The position numbers and the translations under genes were made by a program. Of a DNA stretch of 64,000 nt, positions 35,703-44,315 are shown piece by piece. Source of the DNA: UBA7957 sp965224675. Lineage in GTDB: Bacteria > Pseudomonadota > Gammaproteobacteria > Granulosicoccales > Granulosicoccaceae. Under the pieces are notes generated by a model. It searched no databases, was not told the DNA's origin, and saw only the letters and a list, made by a program, of their open reading frames with translations. Within the stretch, counting starts at the first letter, position 1. The number at the start of each line of letters is the position of its first letter. The stretch spans positions 1,178,001-1,242,000 of the forward strand of contig CBDDAA010000004.1 of the NCBI GenBank assembly GCA_965224675.1, in the 5' to 3' direction.

Positions 35703-36140
35703 TTATGTTTTAACCACGATATATAAGAAGATGCAAGACGCTATTAGGCTTGCAACGCTTCTCACAAAGTGAAGTTTACCCCAGGATTCAAGCAATATTC
35801 GGGTTGACTCAGCCGACTTGTCTAAATCAGGACTCTTCAATTTGTTATTTGTGGGCATAATTGCGACAAATGTAAACGGCACGACAAAGAAAATAAGCAA
35901 CGCACCAAGTAACCACAGTGCTGAACCACCAATAAACCAAACCATAACCGATGAAATGGTCGAAATTAATGCCAGTGCTGCTTGCATTAACGAAGCTCTA
36001 TTGTAACTTGGTGTGAAAACCGTTGCCGCCAATACTGTTCCACATTCAAGACGGGCGGGATGCTCGGCGATATTAATATAGATGGCCGCACCGGCAAAAA
36101 TCATGCAACTGAAAACAGCTATAAATTGTAAAGCGATCAT
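35703..36140 (-). CDS. DUF1772 (anthrone oxygenase-like) membrane protein
   Basis: A 145-residue protein with four predicted membrane helices: the N-terminal LQFIAVFSCMIFAGAAIYINI, two in the middle (ALALISTISSVMVWFIGGSALWLLGALLIFF) and one at the C-terminus. The early AEHPARLECG matches the conserved H-P-x-R motif of DUF1772, and IMPTNNKL matches the family's P-x-N-x-x-L block. The family includes fungal anthrone oxygenases, but the bacterial function is unknown. Confidence 0.8.
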   Translation of the reverse strand: MIALQFIAVFSCMIFAGAAIYINIAEHPARLECGTVLAATVFTPSYNRASLMQAALALISTISSVMVWFIGGSALWLLGALLIFFVVPFTFVAIMPTNNKLKSPDLDKSAESTRILLESWGKLHFVRSVASLIASCIFLYIVVKT

Positions 36141-36370
36141 TTTTTAATTTTCTCCGCTTGGATATTTATAAAACAAACGCCATTTTTTTGGGTGGCTGGA
36201 ACCTCTTAAAACTTCGCTTTTTGCTTGGCAATATCAGCTAAACTTGCAGGTGAGCAAACCACGATGAAGAAAGACCCATAAATTTTTACAACAACATCCA
36301 CTCATAGTACTGCGGCATTGAGCTACATGCCAGAAGTCTTTATGTCTACGCTGTGTGGATACGGACTGGA

Positions 36371-36469
36371 TACGGACAGGCACTATTTTAGAAGGTGAAT
36401 ACGAGATGAATACGGACAGGCACTATTTTAGAAGGTGAATACGAGATGAATACGGACAGGCACTATTTT
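36371..36469 (+). repeat. 40-bp tandem direct repeat, 2.5 copies, upstream of RAYT gene
   Basis: Two perfect 40-base units (36371-36410 and 36411-36450) and a 19-base partial third (36451-36469), each starting tacggacaggcactatttt. They end about 70 bases before the transposase gene. The gacaggca word is seen again, inverted, downstream of it at about 37,732. They may be part of the RAYT element's end. Confidence 0.9.
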
Positions 36470-36538
36470 TTGACAATCTAGTCGATTTTCTTTAGCATCA
36501 CAACTACTCAACGCAATAACACAACAGCAAGTTCACGG

Positions 36539-37531
36539 ATGAACCTAATGACAATACCTAGAAATCAACAGATCTCTATTGACGATACACCCTATTACCA
36601 CGTTGTTTCCCGCTGTGTCAGACGCGCCTATTTGTGCGGTAATGACCCGCTGACCCAAAAGAGCTTTGAACATCGACGACAATGGATCGAAGATCGACTT
36701 CGCTTATTATCATCGTTGTTTGCTATTGAAATTTGTTCCTACGCCATTCTCAGCAATCACTTCCACATCGCTTTAAAACTCACACCAGAAGAAAGTCAGG
36801 CGTGGAGTGCCAACGATGTGATCCACCGCTGGCTTTCCCTCTATAAAGGCCCACTCTTGATCCAACGTCAGCAGCGTGGTGAATCACTAACAAGAGCAGA
36901 AATGGACAGCATTGATGATTTGGTTTGCTTATGGCGAAAACGCTTGTCTGATCTAAGCTGGTTTATGAAATGCTTAAATGAACCCATTGCCCGTCAAGCC
37001 AACAAGGAGGACAACTGTAGCGGGCACTTTTGGGAGGCCCGGTTTAAATCACAGCCGTTGCTTACCGAGGAAGCTTTATTGACCTGCATGGTTTACGTGG
37101 ATCTGAATCCTGTTCGGGCCGCTCTGGCAACAACACCAGAATCCAGTGAATACACCAGCATCAAAGAGCGCATCACTCCCCGATTCAATCTCACTGATGC
37201 TATAAAGTCATACATCGCTCATGGTGGTAATGGCGAGTATTTTCTTAGCAACACACCCATTCCAATCAAATCCCTATCATCTTTCTCGGGCAACGAAACC
37301 CAGGAAGACAAATCAGGAGTTTGCTTTCACTTTAAAGACTATCTTGAGCTGTTGGATTTCTCGGGTCGAGCGATTCGTGCTGACAAGCGAGGTTCAATAC
37401 CCGAGCAACTGCCGGGTATCATAAAACGTTTACAGATTGCCGATGAAGACTGGCTACACAACTGCCAGCACTTTGAGGCGAGATACTACAAGCGGTTCAG
37501 CAAACGCAAGCGATTTAAATCAGCTGCATAA
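36539..37531 (+). CDS. REP-associated tyrosine transposase (RAYT, Y1_Tnp)
   Basis: A 330-residue member of the HUH single-strand nuclease family. The start region has PYYHVVSRCVRRAYLCG. The HUH metal site is LSNHFHIALKL at about residue 75. The catalytic Tyr is probably in LTCMVYVDLNPVRAAL, and NKEDNCSGHFWEARFKSQPLL precedes it, all typical of RAYTs. These enzymes are usually single-copy, domesticated transposases that mobilise REP palindromes. ATG 36539 and ATG 36548 are both possible starts. The frame is intact. Confidence 0.92.
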   Translation: MNLMTIPRNQQISIDDTPYYHVVSRCVRRAYLCGNDPLTQKSFEHRRQWIEDRLRLLSSLFAIEICSYAILSNHFHIALKLTPEESQAWSANDVIHRWLSLYKGPLLIQRQQRGESLTRAEMDSIDDLVCLWRKRLSDLSWFMKCLNEPIARQANKEDNCSGHFWEARFKSQPLLTEEALLTCMVYVDLNPVRAALATTPESSEYTSIKERITPRFNLTDAIKSYIAHGGNGEYFLSNTPIPIKSLSSFSGNETQEDKSGVCFHFKDYLELLDFSGRAIRADKRGSIPEQLPGIIKRLQIADEDWLHNCQHFEARYYKRFSKRKRFKSAA

Positions 37532-37978
37532 GCAATAACGCGTAGGCCCCTTTTCATCAAGGTAAAATATGGGGTTAAGGGATTACTACGCCTGTAATTC
37601 GAATATTTGGGTGAGTTCTCACAGTTATCAAAGATTTTGAGACGTGATTGCCTGTATTCACTCATCGAACAATGTCGCCGCCATAAAAGACAAGTTTGTC
37701 TCCTGTAGTGAATTTATCATGCCTGTCTTTTTAGCCTTTTCCCGCAGTCGTAGTGGTCCTGTAAAACTCAACGGACTGAGAAAAAGCAGGCAGCGGTGAG
37801 ACCGCAGTAAGAGACCCTCTATATGTGTTTGCTGTAAGCGACTTGCTTAACAGTGACTATGACAGATGAAGTAGTCGGTTTTACTCATTGGTTTTTTCCG
37901 GACACACAAAAGTGTGACTGAAATATCTTCTAATGCCTATTGACTCGACAGCGACTTATATGTGTTAGGGTTTTAACA
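37532..37978. other. Non-coding stretch between RAYT and hicB
   Basis: About 450 bases with no credible gene. It may include the far end of the RAYT element: a word gcctgtc near 37,732 is the inverse of part of the upstream tandem repeat. No T-rich terminator after the RAYT gene stands out. Confidence 0.3.
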
Positions 37979-38311
37979 CTACCTAGAGCTTTGTAGCTGT
38001 TTTAAGCAATATGAATTTAAGCTTTCACCTGCTCTTAATGCTGCAATACTCAGTTGTTCATGCAATTCTTTACCAACTCGCAAATTGAACTTGCCTGAAT
38101 ATTTTTTACCAGCAGTGGGTGTTGGTAATGGCTCACCATCTTTTGCATAAAGTTCAACCCACTCATCTACAACTTTGCACAACTCTTTGTACACTTTGGC
38201 CTCATTTTCCCCATGAACACCTCCAAGCATTAGCCCAGGGCAATGACCTAAATAGCATTGATCCTCTTCAGACCACTCTACAATTTTTAAATATTGATCA
38301 CTTGCTTTCAT
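37979..38311 (-). CDS. hicB: HicB-type antitoxin
   Basis: The 110-residue product has the HicB N-terminal fold (YLKIVEWSEEDQCYLGHCPGLMLGGVHGENEAKVYKELCKVVDEWVE), the partly degraded RNase-H-like domain that masks HicA. A C-terminal ribbon-helix-helix follows (GKFNLRVGKELHEQLSIAALRAGESLNSYCLKQL), which binds the operator. The gene overlaps hicA by four bases and follows it, the standard hicAB order. Confidence 0.93.
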   Translation of the reverse strand: MKASDQYLKIVEWSEEDQCYLGHCPGLMLGGVHGENEAKVYKELCKVVDEWVELYAKDGEPLPTPTAGKKYSGKFNLRVGKELHEQLSIAALRAGESLNSYCLKQLQSSR

Positions 38312-38502
38312 TTGCTTACCTCATCAACTGCTTTATCTACAGCCTTGATCTGATAGGATTTTGCATCATCTCCTGTTTTTCCGCTGATAGTGATCCTCGA
38401 CCCTTTTTCATGCGTAAAATTTCGGTGACTACCCTTACCTCCTCGATTTTCGAAGCCGGCACTTTGCAATTTACTGATTAAGTCTCGAATTTTTGGAGGC
38501 AT
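38308..38502 (-). CDS. hicA: HicA-type toxin (mRNA interferase)
   Basis: A 64-residue double-stranded-RNA-binding-fold toxin. It has the family layout PPKIRDLISKLQSAGFENRGGKGSHRNFTHEKGSRITISG, with the active-site His in the GSHRNF motif. It is predicted to cleave mRNA and be neutralised by HicB. No Shine-Dalgarno is visible before the ATG; the sequence upstream is TACTGTTTTTAT and a palindrome, so the mRNA may be leaderless or poorly translated. Confidence 0.93.
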   Translation of the reverse strand: MPPKIRDLISKLQSAGFENRGGKGSHRNFTHEKGSRITISGKTGDDAKSYQIKAVDKAVDEVSK

Positions 38503-38511
38503 ATAAAAACA

Positions 38512-38526
38512 GTACTACTTTAGTAC
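38512..38526 (-). promoter_or_regulatory. Candidate HicB operator (palindrome at the hicA promoter)
   Basis: gtacta (38512-38517), ctt, tagtac (38521-38526) is a perfect inverted repeat ending ten bases upstream of the hicA start codon. Its position over the likely -10/start region and the DNA-binding domain of HicB suggest autoregulation. Confidence 0.6.
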
Positions 38527-38561
38527 CGAAATCTCAAGCTATGACAAACCCTAACGTTAAA

Positions 38562-38670
38562 GCATTTATACCCCCAACCAGCGTCATCAGTCCAGCACCG
38601 CTCTGCATAATCAATCCGCATTCACCATCGACACCTGACTATTGGGGGTATAAAGTGCTGGTTGGACTGG
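38562..38670. repeat. Nested inverted repeats, strong predicted secondary structure
   Basis: tttatacccccaa (38565-38577) pairs perfectly with ttgggggtataaa (38642-38654). In addition ccaaccagc (38574-38582) matches gctggttgg (38657-38665), ccagcac (38592-38598) matches gtgctgg (38655-38661) and cagtcca matches tggactg (38663-38669). The arms overlap, so alternative hairpins exist. The rest of 38527-38908 holds no gene. Confidence 0.75.
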
Positions 38671-38908
38671 GTCGCCGACTCAGATGGTTCGTTTGCTCAC
38701 ACACTTCGGCCCAATTTTACGGATTTGCTCAGGCCATCTTCAATCCCAGCCTAAACGCGCCTATTGATGCATTTGGGCAAAGGGTTTATTCTCACAGGCG
38801 AACAAATTCGGTATGCGCATGGATTAATTTGGATCGAACCCGTTGGGTAAAAATCTAAATGTTCAACTCAGGCCATACATGTTTCTCAGTATTGATGAGG
38901 ACTAAACC

Positions 38909-39295
38909 TTGGAAAAGTATCCAACATTGACTGAAATGGGCATAAGCAACCCGCTGGAAATTTCACGTTACTCTTTGCAAACTATCAACAATACCGATTT
39001 TTTGCGAATCATTTACAAGCGTAAAAAAGGCTCTTTACTGGCGTCGAGTAAAAAGTATCGGTTTGGCCGGGCCAAAAAAATGGTGGTAACTGATAGTGGA
39101 ACAAATGAAACAACCGTTGTTCATGAAATTTCTCCATTCCTCAGTAAAGCAACTGATGAGTTAAAGCAAATTGTTCAGCTAAAACACACACGTAGCGAGC
39201 AGCAGGAGATAATATCTGATGAAATTCAAAGGATGGAAGAAGAGTTGAATACCCGGATGGCGTATATTAAATCACTTGTGAATGAGCTCGATTGA
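38909..39295 (+). CDS. DUF3461 family protein
   Basis: The 128-residue protein matches the family's opening YPTLTEMGISNPLEISRYSLQ, then LRIIYKRKKGSLLASSKKYRFGRAKKMVV and VVHEISPFLSKATDELKQIV. The last 45 residues are a helical, charge-rich segment that could form a coiled coil. The start is TTG 38909, with GAGGA upstream. The family is found widely in gammaproteobacteria, and its function is unknown. Confidence 0.88.
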   Translation: MEKYPTLTEMGISNPLEISRYSLQTINNTDFLRIIYKRKKGSLLASSKKYRFGRAKKMVVTDSGTNETTVVHEISPFLSKATDELKQIVQLKHTRSEQQEIISDEIQRMEEELNTRMAYIKSLVNELD

Positions 39296-39379
39296 GACAA
39301 GGCATCTGACTTCGTAGTCGATGATTTATCATATAGCTACAGATAGTAAATGTTAACCTGAAAAGAGGTTTGCATTTTA

Positions 39380-39412
39380 TCCCGATGAAGTTGCAGCGCT
39401 ACTTCACCGGGA
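39380..39412. terminator. Long hairpin between DUF3461 gene and adenosine kinase gene
   Basis: tcccgatgaagt (39380-39391) pairs with acttcaccggga (39401-39412) with one mismatch around a nine-base loop. There is no T-run, so it may be a weak or factor-assisted terminator between convergent genes. The rest of this 300-base gap shows nothing else. Confidence 0.45.
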
Positions 39413-39594
39413 TTGATCATGGTTGCACCAGGAATTTAAAAGCTAAGTTGAGCAATCTTTTTTTCACGGGCTTAGGATAAATCTTGTGATCTTTACAAAA
39501 ACTTGGCTTATTGCCAGGCTGAATAGTGTCAGAACAATTCTTAAGTTTGCGTCTCAATTCCAGTTGGATTCCTGATAAATAACTGGTAAGGCCA

Positions 39595-40593
39595 TTACTT
39601 TTGTAAAAATGATTTATGCAATGTCCTGGCACGCGCTATAGTCAGCCGAGGACCAAACTCAGTCACCAATTGTGAAGACATCATTGATGCAAGTTCTCCC
39701 GCCAGGGTAAAATCCATGCCACTGGTTAAGCCATAGAGGAAAGCGCCGGCAAACATATCACCTGCACCATTAGTATCTCTTACATCGACTTTATTCGGCG
39801 CAATTTCGATAATTTTCTCTCCGTCAAACAAAAGTGCTCCCTGGGGTCCCCTGGTGATGGCAAATTGCCTGGAGAGATTTTTAAGTGACTCAACACAGGT
39901 GTTCAGATCTTTAGATTCTGCAAGGCCCTGTGCTTCTGCTTCATTGCAAAACAGCAGATCAAGATTGTCACCCGCCATTTCTAACAGGCCATCTTTGAAG
40001 AAATTAACCATATTTGGGTCTGAGAGAGTGAGTGAGGTTTTTACCCCAGCATCTTTTGCAGTTTTCGCGACAGCGATAGCCGCATTTCTGGCGCCATCAC
40101 CTGTCACAAGATAGCCTTCAAGGTAGACATATGCAGAGTCTGCTATTGCTGCCAAATCGATATCGTCAGTGGTTAGTCGTTCAGTTATACCTAAAAATGT
40201 ATTCATCGAACGGTCGGCATCTGGTGTTACCATAACCAGGCATTTGCCGGTAGTGCCTGCCTGCAATGTATGCTCGAGTGAACCACTGTCAACCCCACAA
40301 TTCTTCAAATCCTCAAGATAAAATTTGCCGGCTTCGTCATTCGCTACTTTACAGGTATAAAAGCCATCTCCACCAAGCTGTGCCAGGGCGATAATGGTAT
40401 TTGCTGCCGATCCGCCACAGGCTCGTTCGTGAGGATGATTTGAGAGTTGTGCCGCCAGTGAGTGGTGCTTTTTCTCTTCTATTAATGTCATCAATCCTTT
40501 CTCAACACCAAGATCTGAGAGTACTTCTTCTGAAACCTGATATTCCATATCAACCAGCGCATTGCCGATTCCATAAACGTGATAGCGAGCCAT
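39595..40593 (-). CDS. PfkB-family adenosine kinase
   Basis: The 332-residue protein resembles bacterial adenosine/ribokinase-type PfkB enzymes. It opens ARYHVYGIGNALVDMEYQV, has signature 1 ACGGSAANTIIALAQLGGDGF and signature 2 VDVRDTNGAGDMFAGAFLYG, whose Asp is the catalytic base. It phosphorylates a nucleoside or sugar hydroxyl with ATP. The start is ATG 40593, six bases after GGAGA; the frame extends to 40605. It is divergent from aspS. Confidence 0.88.
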   Translation of the reverse strand: MARYHVYGIGNALVDMEYQVSEEVLSDLGVEKGLMTLIEEKKHHSLAAQLSNHPHERACGGSAANTIIALAQLGGDGFYTCKVANDEAGKFYLEDLKNCGVDSGSLEHTLQAGTTGKCLVMVTPDADRSMNTFLGITERLTTDDIDLAAIADSAYVYLEGYLVTGDGARNAAIAVAKTAKDAGVKTSLTLSDPNMVNFFKDGLLEMAGDNLDLLFCNEAEAQGLAESKDLNTCVESLKNLSRQFAITRGPQGALLFDGEKIIEIAPNKVDVRDTNGAGDMFAGAFLYGLTSGMDFTLAGELASMMSSQLVTEFGPRLTIARARTLHKSFLQK

Positions 40594-40911
40594 CAACTTC
40601 TCCAATTAGTTAAAATCTGGCGCATTATCCCTATTCAGCCAGTTTAATACAAACGTCCAATTTCTTTATTTGTAGAATACCTGTTAAGTTCTAGCGCTGT
40701 GATCGTTTGTATGTGTTCTACTTAACTCTATGAATTTTATAAAAATAATGTACTGATTATTGAATTCAATATGAGGAATATGAAATTTATTTTTGATAGC
40801 TAGAATCTAACCCCCTTACCTCAACATACACGAACACTTGCAGGTTTTAAGTTAGCGGTTAAAATTACACGTTTTGTCGGCGCAGTTTGGCGCAAACATT
40901 TCAGGAAACAC
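40594..40911. promoter_or_regulatory. Divergent promoter region for adenosine kinase and aspS
   Basis: About 320 AT-rich bases hold both promoters. I cannot point to a specific pair of boxes. No open frame looks coding. Confidence 0.4.
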
Positions 40912-42699
40912 ATGATGCGAACTCACTATTGTGGTGCAGTCAATACAAGCCATCTCGAACAAGAGCTTAGTCTTTGTGGCTGGGTCCACCGACGGCGTGA
41001 CCATGGGGGGGTGATTTTCATTGATCTAAGGGATCACCGAGGGCTGATTCAGGTTGTTTTCGACCCAGATCGCGAGGTTATCTTCAATCTTGCCGAGCAC
41101 GTTCGAAACGAATTCGTTTTAAAAGTTTCAGGTAGGGTGCGGCGGCGTCCGGTTGGTACCGTTAACAACGAGCTGCCAACGGGAGAAATCGAAGTATTGG
41201 CAACAGACCTGGAGGTTCTTAACAAGGCGGAAACGCCACCTTTTCAACTTGATGATATAGATGTTCACGAGGAGAACCGTCTTAAGTATCGCTATATTGA
41301 TCTGCGCAGACCCGAAATGCAGCAGCAGTTGCGAATGCGCTCACAGGTTATATCGCATCTGCGCCGCTATCTCGATGAGCATGAGTTTATTGAAGTAGAT
41401 ACCCCTATACTGACGCGAGCCACCCCAGAGGGCGCACGCGATTACCTGGTGCCAAGTCGAACGCATAAAGGGTCTTTTTTTGCACTGCCACAATCACCGC
41501 AGCTTTTTAAACAGCTTCTTATGATGGGGGGGATTGATCGATATTATCAGGTTGCGCGCTGTTTTCGTGACGAAGACCTGCGCGCTGATCGACAGCCGGA
41601 ATTCTCGCAACTCGATATCGAAATGTCCTTTGTAAAAGAAGAAGACATTATGCAGTTGATGGAAAATATGATCAGCAAGTTATTCCGTGAAGTACTGGAA
41701 ATCGCGCTACCCAAGCCATTTCCGCGTATGACATTTGCCGAGGCCATGTTTCGTTTTGGTTCCGATAAACCTGACTTGCGTATCCCACTAGAGCTGGTTG
41801 AATTGTCTGATGTGATGAGCAAAGTCGAATTCAAGGTCTTCTCTGGCCCGGCAAATAATGAAGATGGGCGGGTGGTCGCACTTAGAGTGCCGCAGGGTAG
41901 TAAATTGACACGCAAGGAAATCGATGTTTATACCGAATACGTTACTCGTTATGGGGCAAAAGGGCTGGCTTATATAAAAGTCAAGGAGATTGAAAAGGGG
42001 CGCGAAGGTTTACAATCTCCGATCGTCAAGTTCTTCGATGATGATGTCATCGATATAATCATTCAGAGAACCGGGGCGGTTAATGGCGATCTGATATTCT
42101 TTGGCGCCGATGTTACGCAGATCGTTAATGAGGCGATTGGTGCTTTACGGGTTAAATTGGGTCACGATCTGAAAATCATTGAACATGGCTGGAAGCCCTT
42201 GTGGGTGGTGGATTTCCCCATGTTTGAATGGGACAAGCATGAAAATCGGTGGACAGCCTTGCATCATCCGTTTACCGCGCCTTCGGTTAACACGGTTGAA
42301 GAACTGGCGGCGAACCCTAAAGACTGCTTATCACGTGCCTATGATATGGTGCTCAATGGCACTGAGCTTGGCGGTGGCTCTATTCGTATACATACGACAG
42401 AGATGCAGCAGGCGGCTCTGAAAATCCTTGGTATAGAGTCTGAAGAGGCGGAAGAGAAATTTGGATTCCTCTTGAACGCTCTGCGTTATGGCACTCCACC
42501 GCATGGTGGATTGGCATTTGGGCTGGATCGGCTTATTATGCTTATGACAGGTTCAAGCTCCATCCGAGATGTAATGGCATTTCCTAAAACCCAAACGGCT
42601 TCTTGTTTGTTAACCAGTGCGCCTGGTAATGTATCAGATCGGCAGATGGCTGATTTGTCGCTACGTTTTAGAAAATCACACTCTGATTCGTTGAGTTGA
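40912..42699 (+). CDS. aspS: Aspartyl-tRNA synthetase
   Basis: A class II synthetase of 595 residues, the normal bacterial length. The OB-fold anticodon-binding domain lies at the N-terminus (LCGWVHRRRDHGGVIFIDLRDHRG). Motif 2 has YYQVARCFRDEDLRADRQPEF, the bacterial GAD insertion follows, and motif 3 has GTPPHGGLAFGLDRL. ATG 40912 and 40915 are adjacent; CAGGAAAC precedes them. It starts the block aspS - hydrolase - yebC - ruvC - ruvA, a typical gammaproteobacterial order. Confidence 0.98.
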   Translation: MMRTHYCGAVNTSHLEQELSLCGWVHRRRDHGGVIFIDLRDHRGLIQVVFDPDREVIFNLAEHVRNEFVLKVSGRVRRRPVGTVNNELPTGEIEVLATDLEVLNKAETPPFQLDDIDVHEENRLKYRYIDLRRPEMQQQLRMRSQVISHLRRYLDEHEFIEVDTPILTRATPEGARDYLVPSRTHKGSFFALPQSPQLFKQLLMMGGIDRYYQVARCFRDEDLRADRQPEFSQLDIEMSFVKEEDIMQLMENMISKLFREVLEIALPKPFPRMTFAEAMFRFGSDKPDLRIPLELVELSDVMSKVEFKVFSGPANNEDGRVVALRVPQGSKLTRKEIDVYTEYVTRYGAKGLAYIKVKEIEKGREGLQSPIVKFFDDDVIDIIIQRTGAVNGDLIFFGADVTQIVNEAIGALRVKLGHDLKIIEHGWKPLWVVDFPMFEWDKHENRWTALHHPFTAPSVNTVEELAANPKDCLSRAYDMVLNGTELGGGSIRIHTTEMQQAALKILGIESEEAEEKFGFLLNALRYGTPPHGGLAFGLDRLIMLMTGSSSIRDVMAFPKTQTASCLLTSAPGNVSDRQMADLSLRFRKSHSDSLS

Positions 42700-42717
42700 G
42701 CAAATTTGTATTCAACG

Positions 42718-43371
42718 ATGCAGATGAATAACCCGCAGACCCAGTCTCAAATGGAAACGATTGTGCTGGTGCATGGCCTCTGGATGCACGGTTTGTTTTT
42801 TACCTGGCTAGCCCGCCAATTAAAAAAACACGGCTATGATGTGCAGCTGTATTCGTATCACTCGCTGTTACGAACACCCGTGGAAAACGCATGGCGACTT
42901 GCTGAATTGATCGAGAAAATTAATACACCTGTAGTTCATTTGGTTGGTCATAGTCTGGGCGGAATTATTATTCTGCACTTATTGGATAAGGTCGCCAATT
43001 TGAAGCCTGGCAGGATTGTATTGTTGGGTTCGCCCGTAAAAGGCAGTCAGGTTGCTGTTAATGCGGTTCGAATACCATTGCTTGGCAAGCTACTATTGGG
43101 CCGGAGTGTATATCAAGGGTTATTGGGCGGTGTGCCAAAATTTTCAGGTCAGCGTGAGTTAGGGGTTATCGTGGGAACCAAACCGTTTGGCGTTGGGCAT
43201 TTATTCGCGCGTTTTGGTGGACTCAATGATGGCACTGTATTTACCCGTGAGACCAGGATCGATAATGCAAGAGATACGGTTGAATTGGCAGTTACCCACA
43301 CTTCCATGGTTTTTTCCAAAAAGGTGGTTCTGCAGATCGCCTGTTTTCTGGAACGGGCACGATTTAGTTAG
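42718..43371 (+). CDS. Alpha/beta-fold hydrolase (lipase-like)
   Basis: The protein is about 217 residues. It has the entry strand IVLVHGLWMHGLFFTWLARQL with the oxyanion HG, and the nucleophile elbow LVGHSLGGIIILHL. The catalytic His is probably in VTHTSMVFS near the C-terminus. The fold and size fit membrane-associated PGAP1/lipase-like esterases. The start is uncertain: ATGs at 42718, 42724 and 42751 are in frame, and no ribosome-binding site is decisive. It follows aspS after 18 bases. Confidence 0.8.
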   Translation: MQMNNPQTQSQMETIVLVHGLWMHGLFFTWLARQLKKHGYDVQLYSYHSLLRTPVENAWRLAELIEKINTPVVHLVGHSLGGIIILHLLDKVANLKPGRIVLLGSPVKGSQVAVNAVRIPLLGKLLLGRSVYQGLLGGVPKFSGQRELGVIVGTKPFGVGHLFARFGGLNDGTVFTRETRIDNARDTVELAVTHTSMVFSKKVVLQIACFLERARFS

Positions 43372-43517
43372 TGTGCATATCACGCTATCTTAATAATTCT
43401 GACGATTAACTCAATAGAATTTAAACTTGCGAGAAAGTGAGTCCAGTTAATTCAGTGACGCGATCAGATAATAATTGGAATGAGTGAAAACTAATTTTTT
43501 CGACATTGAGAGGCGCA

Positions 43518-44282
43518 ATGGCCGGACATAGTAAATGGGCAAATATTCAACACCGCAAAAAGGCGCAAGATGCCAAACGCGGTAAATTGTTCACCAAATT
43601 TATTCGTGAGATTACAGTGGCTGCGAGAATGGGGGGCTCAGATCTTAACGCTAACCCAAGACTGCGATTAGCTGTGGATAAAGCCTTGGGTTCAAATATG
43701 CCAAGGGATACCGTTGAGCGTGCAGTCAAACGAGGAGCGGGAGAGCTTGAAGATGTGGTTTATGAAGAGATCCGCTATGAGGGTTATGGTACTGCAGGCG
43801 TTGCAATTATGGTCGATTGCATGACTGATAATCGTAATCGGACAGTTGCTGAAGTGCGCCATGTTTTTACCAAATTTGGTGGTAACATGGGTACAGGTGG
43901 TTCGGTTTCCTATTTATTCGAAAAAATAGGTGTACTGAGCTACAGTGAGAGTGCAGATGAAGACACCGTCATGGAGGCCGCCCTGGAAGCCGGCGCTGAT
44001 GATATCGTGACTGCCGATGACGGCTCTATCGAAGTGACTACCCATCCGGAAAATTTTATTGATGTAAAAGAAGCAATGATTGCAGCCGGACTTGTTCCTG
44101 AGCACGCAGAAGTCACTATGCGGGCAACAACCGAAGTCTCGTTGGATACAAGCCAGGCGGAAAAGCTTTTGACCATGCTGGATAGTCTGGAAGATTTAGA
44201 TGATGTGCAGGATGTTTATTCCAATGTAGAATTTCCAGCCGATGTCTTCTCCGATGATAGTTATTCTGATGAAGGTAGGTGA
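43518..44282 (+). CDS. yebC: YebC/PmpR-family regulatory or translation-associated protein
   Basis: The 254-residue protein starts with the invariant MAGHSKWANIQHRKKAQDAK and has the three-domain TACO1/YebC layout, including GYGTAGVAIMVDCMTDNRNRT and FGGNMGTGGSVSYLFEK. Family members act as DNA-binding regulators or help ribosomes through stalling motifs. GAGAGGCGCA precedes ATG 43518. It precedes ruvC, the standard order. Confidence 0.96.
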   Translation: MAGHSKWANIQHRKKAQDAKRGKLFTKFIREITVAARMGGSDLNANPRLRLAVDKALGSNMPRDTVERAVKRGAGELEDVVYEEIRYEGYGTAGVAIMVDCMTDNRNRTVAEVRHVFTKFGGNMGTGGSVSYLFEKIGVLSYSESADEDTVMEAALEAGADDIVTADDGSIEVTTHPENFIDVKEAMIAAGLVPEHAEVTMRATTEVSLDTSQAEKLLTMLDSLEDLDDVQDVYSNVEFPADVFSDDSYSDEGR

Positions 44283-44315
44283 GTATTTTTGCCTAAAGTC
44301 CGCAGTGGTGTCGCT

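Noticed and set aside
36371..36469. CRISPR array
   Set aside because: The 40-base units are contiguous without unique spacers, and there are no cas genes.
38540..38680. Integron attC site
   Set aside because: The 7-base core sites do not fit well, and there is no integrase or cassette array.
38493..38858. 121-codon plus-strand open frame
   Set aside because: No ribosome-binding site, composition unlike the neighbours, and it spans the block of inverted repeats and the hicA operator.
39417..39632. 71-codon minus-strand frame overlapping the adenosine kinase end
   Set aside because: It overlaps the kinase in another frame and lacks start signals.
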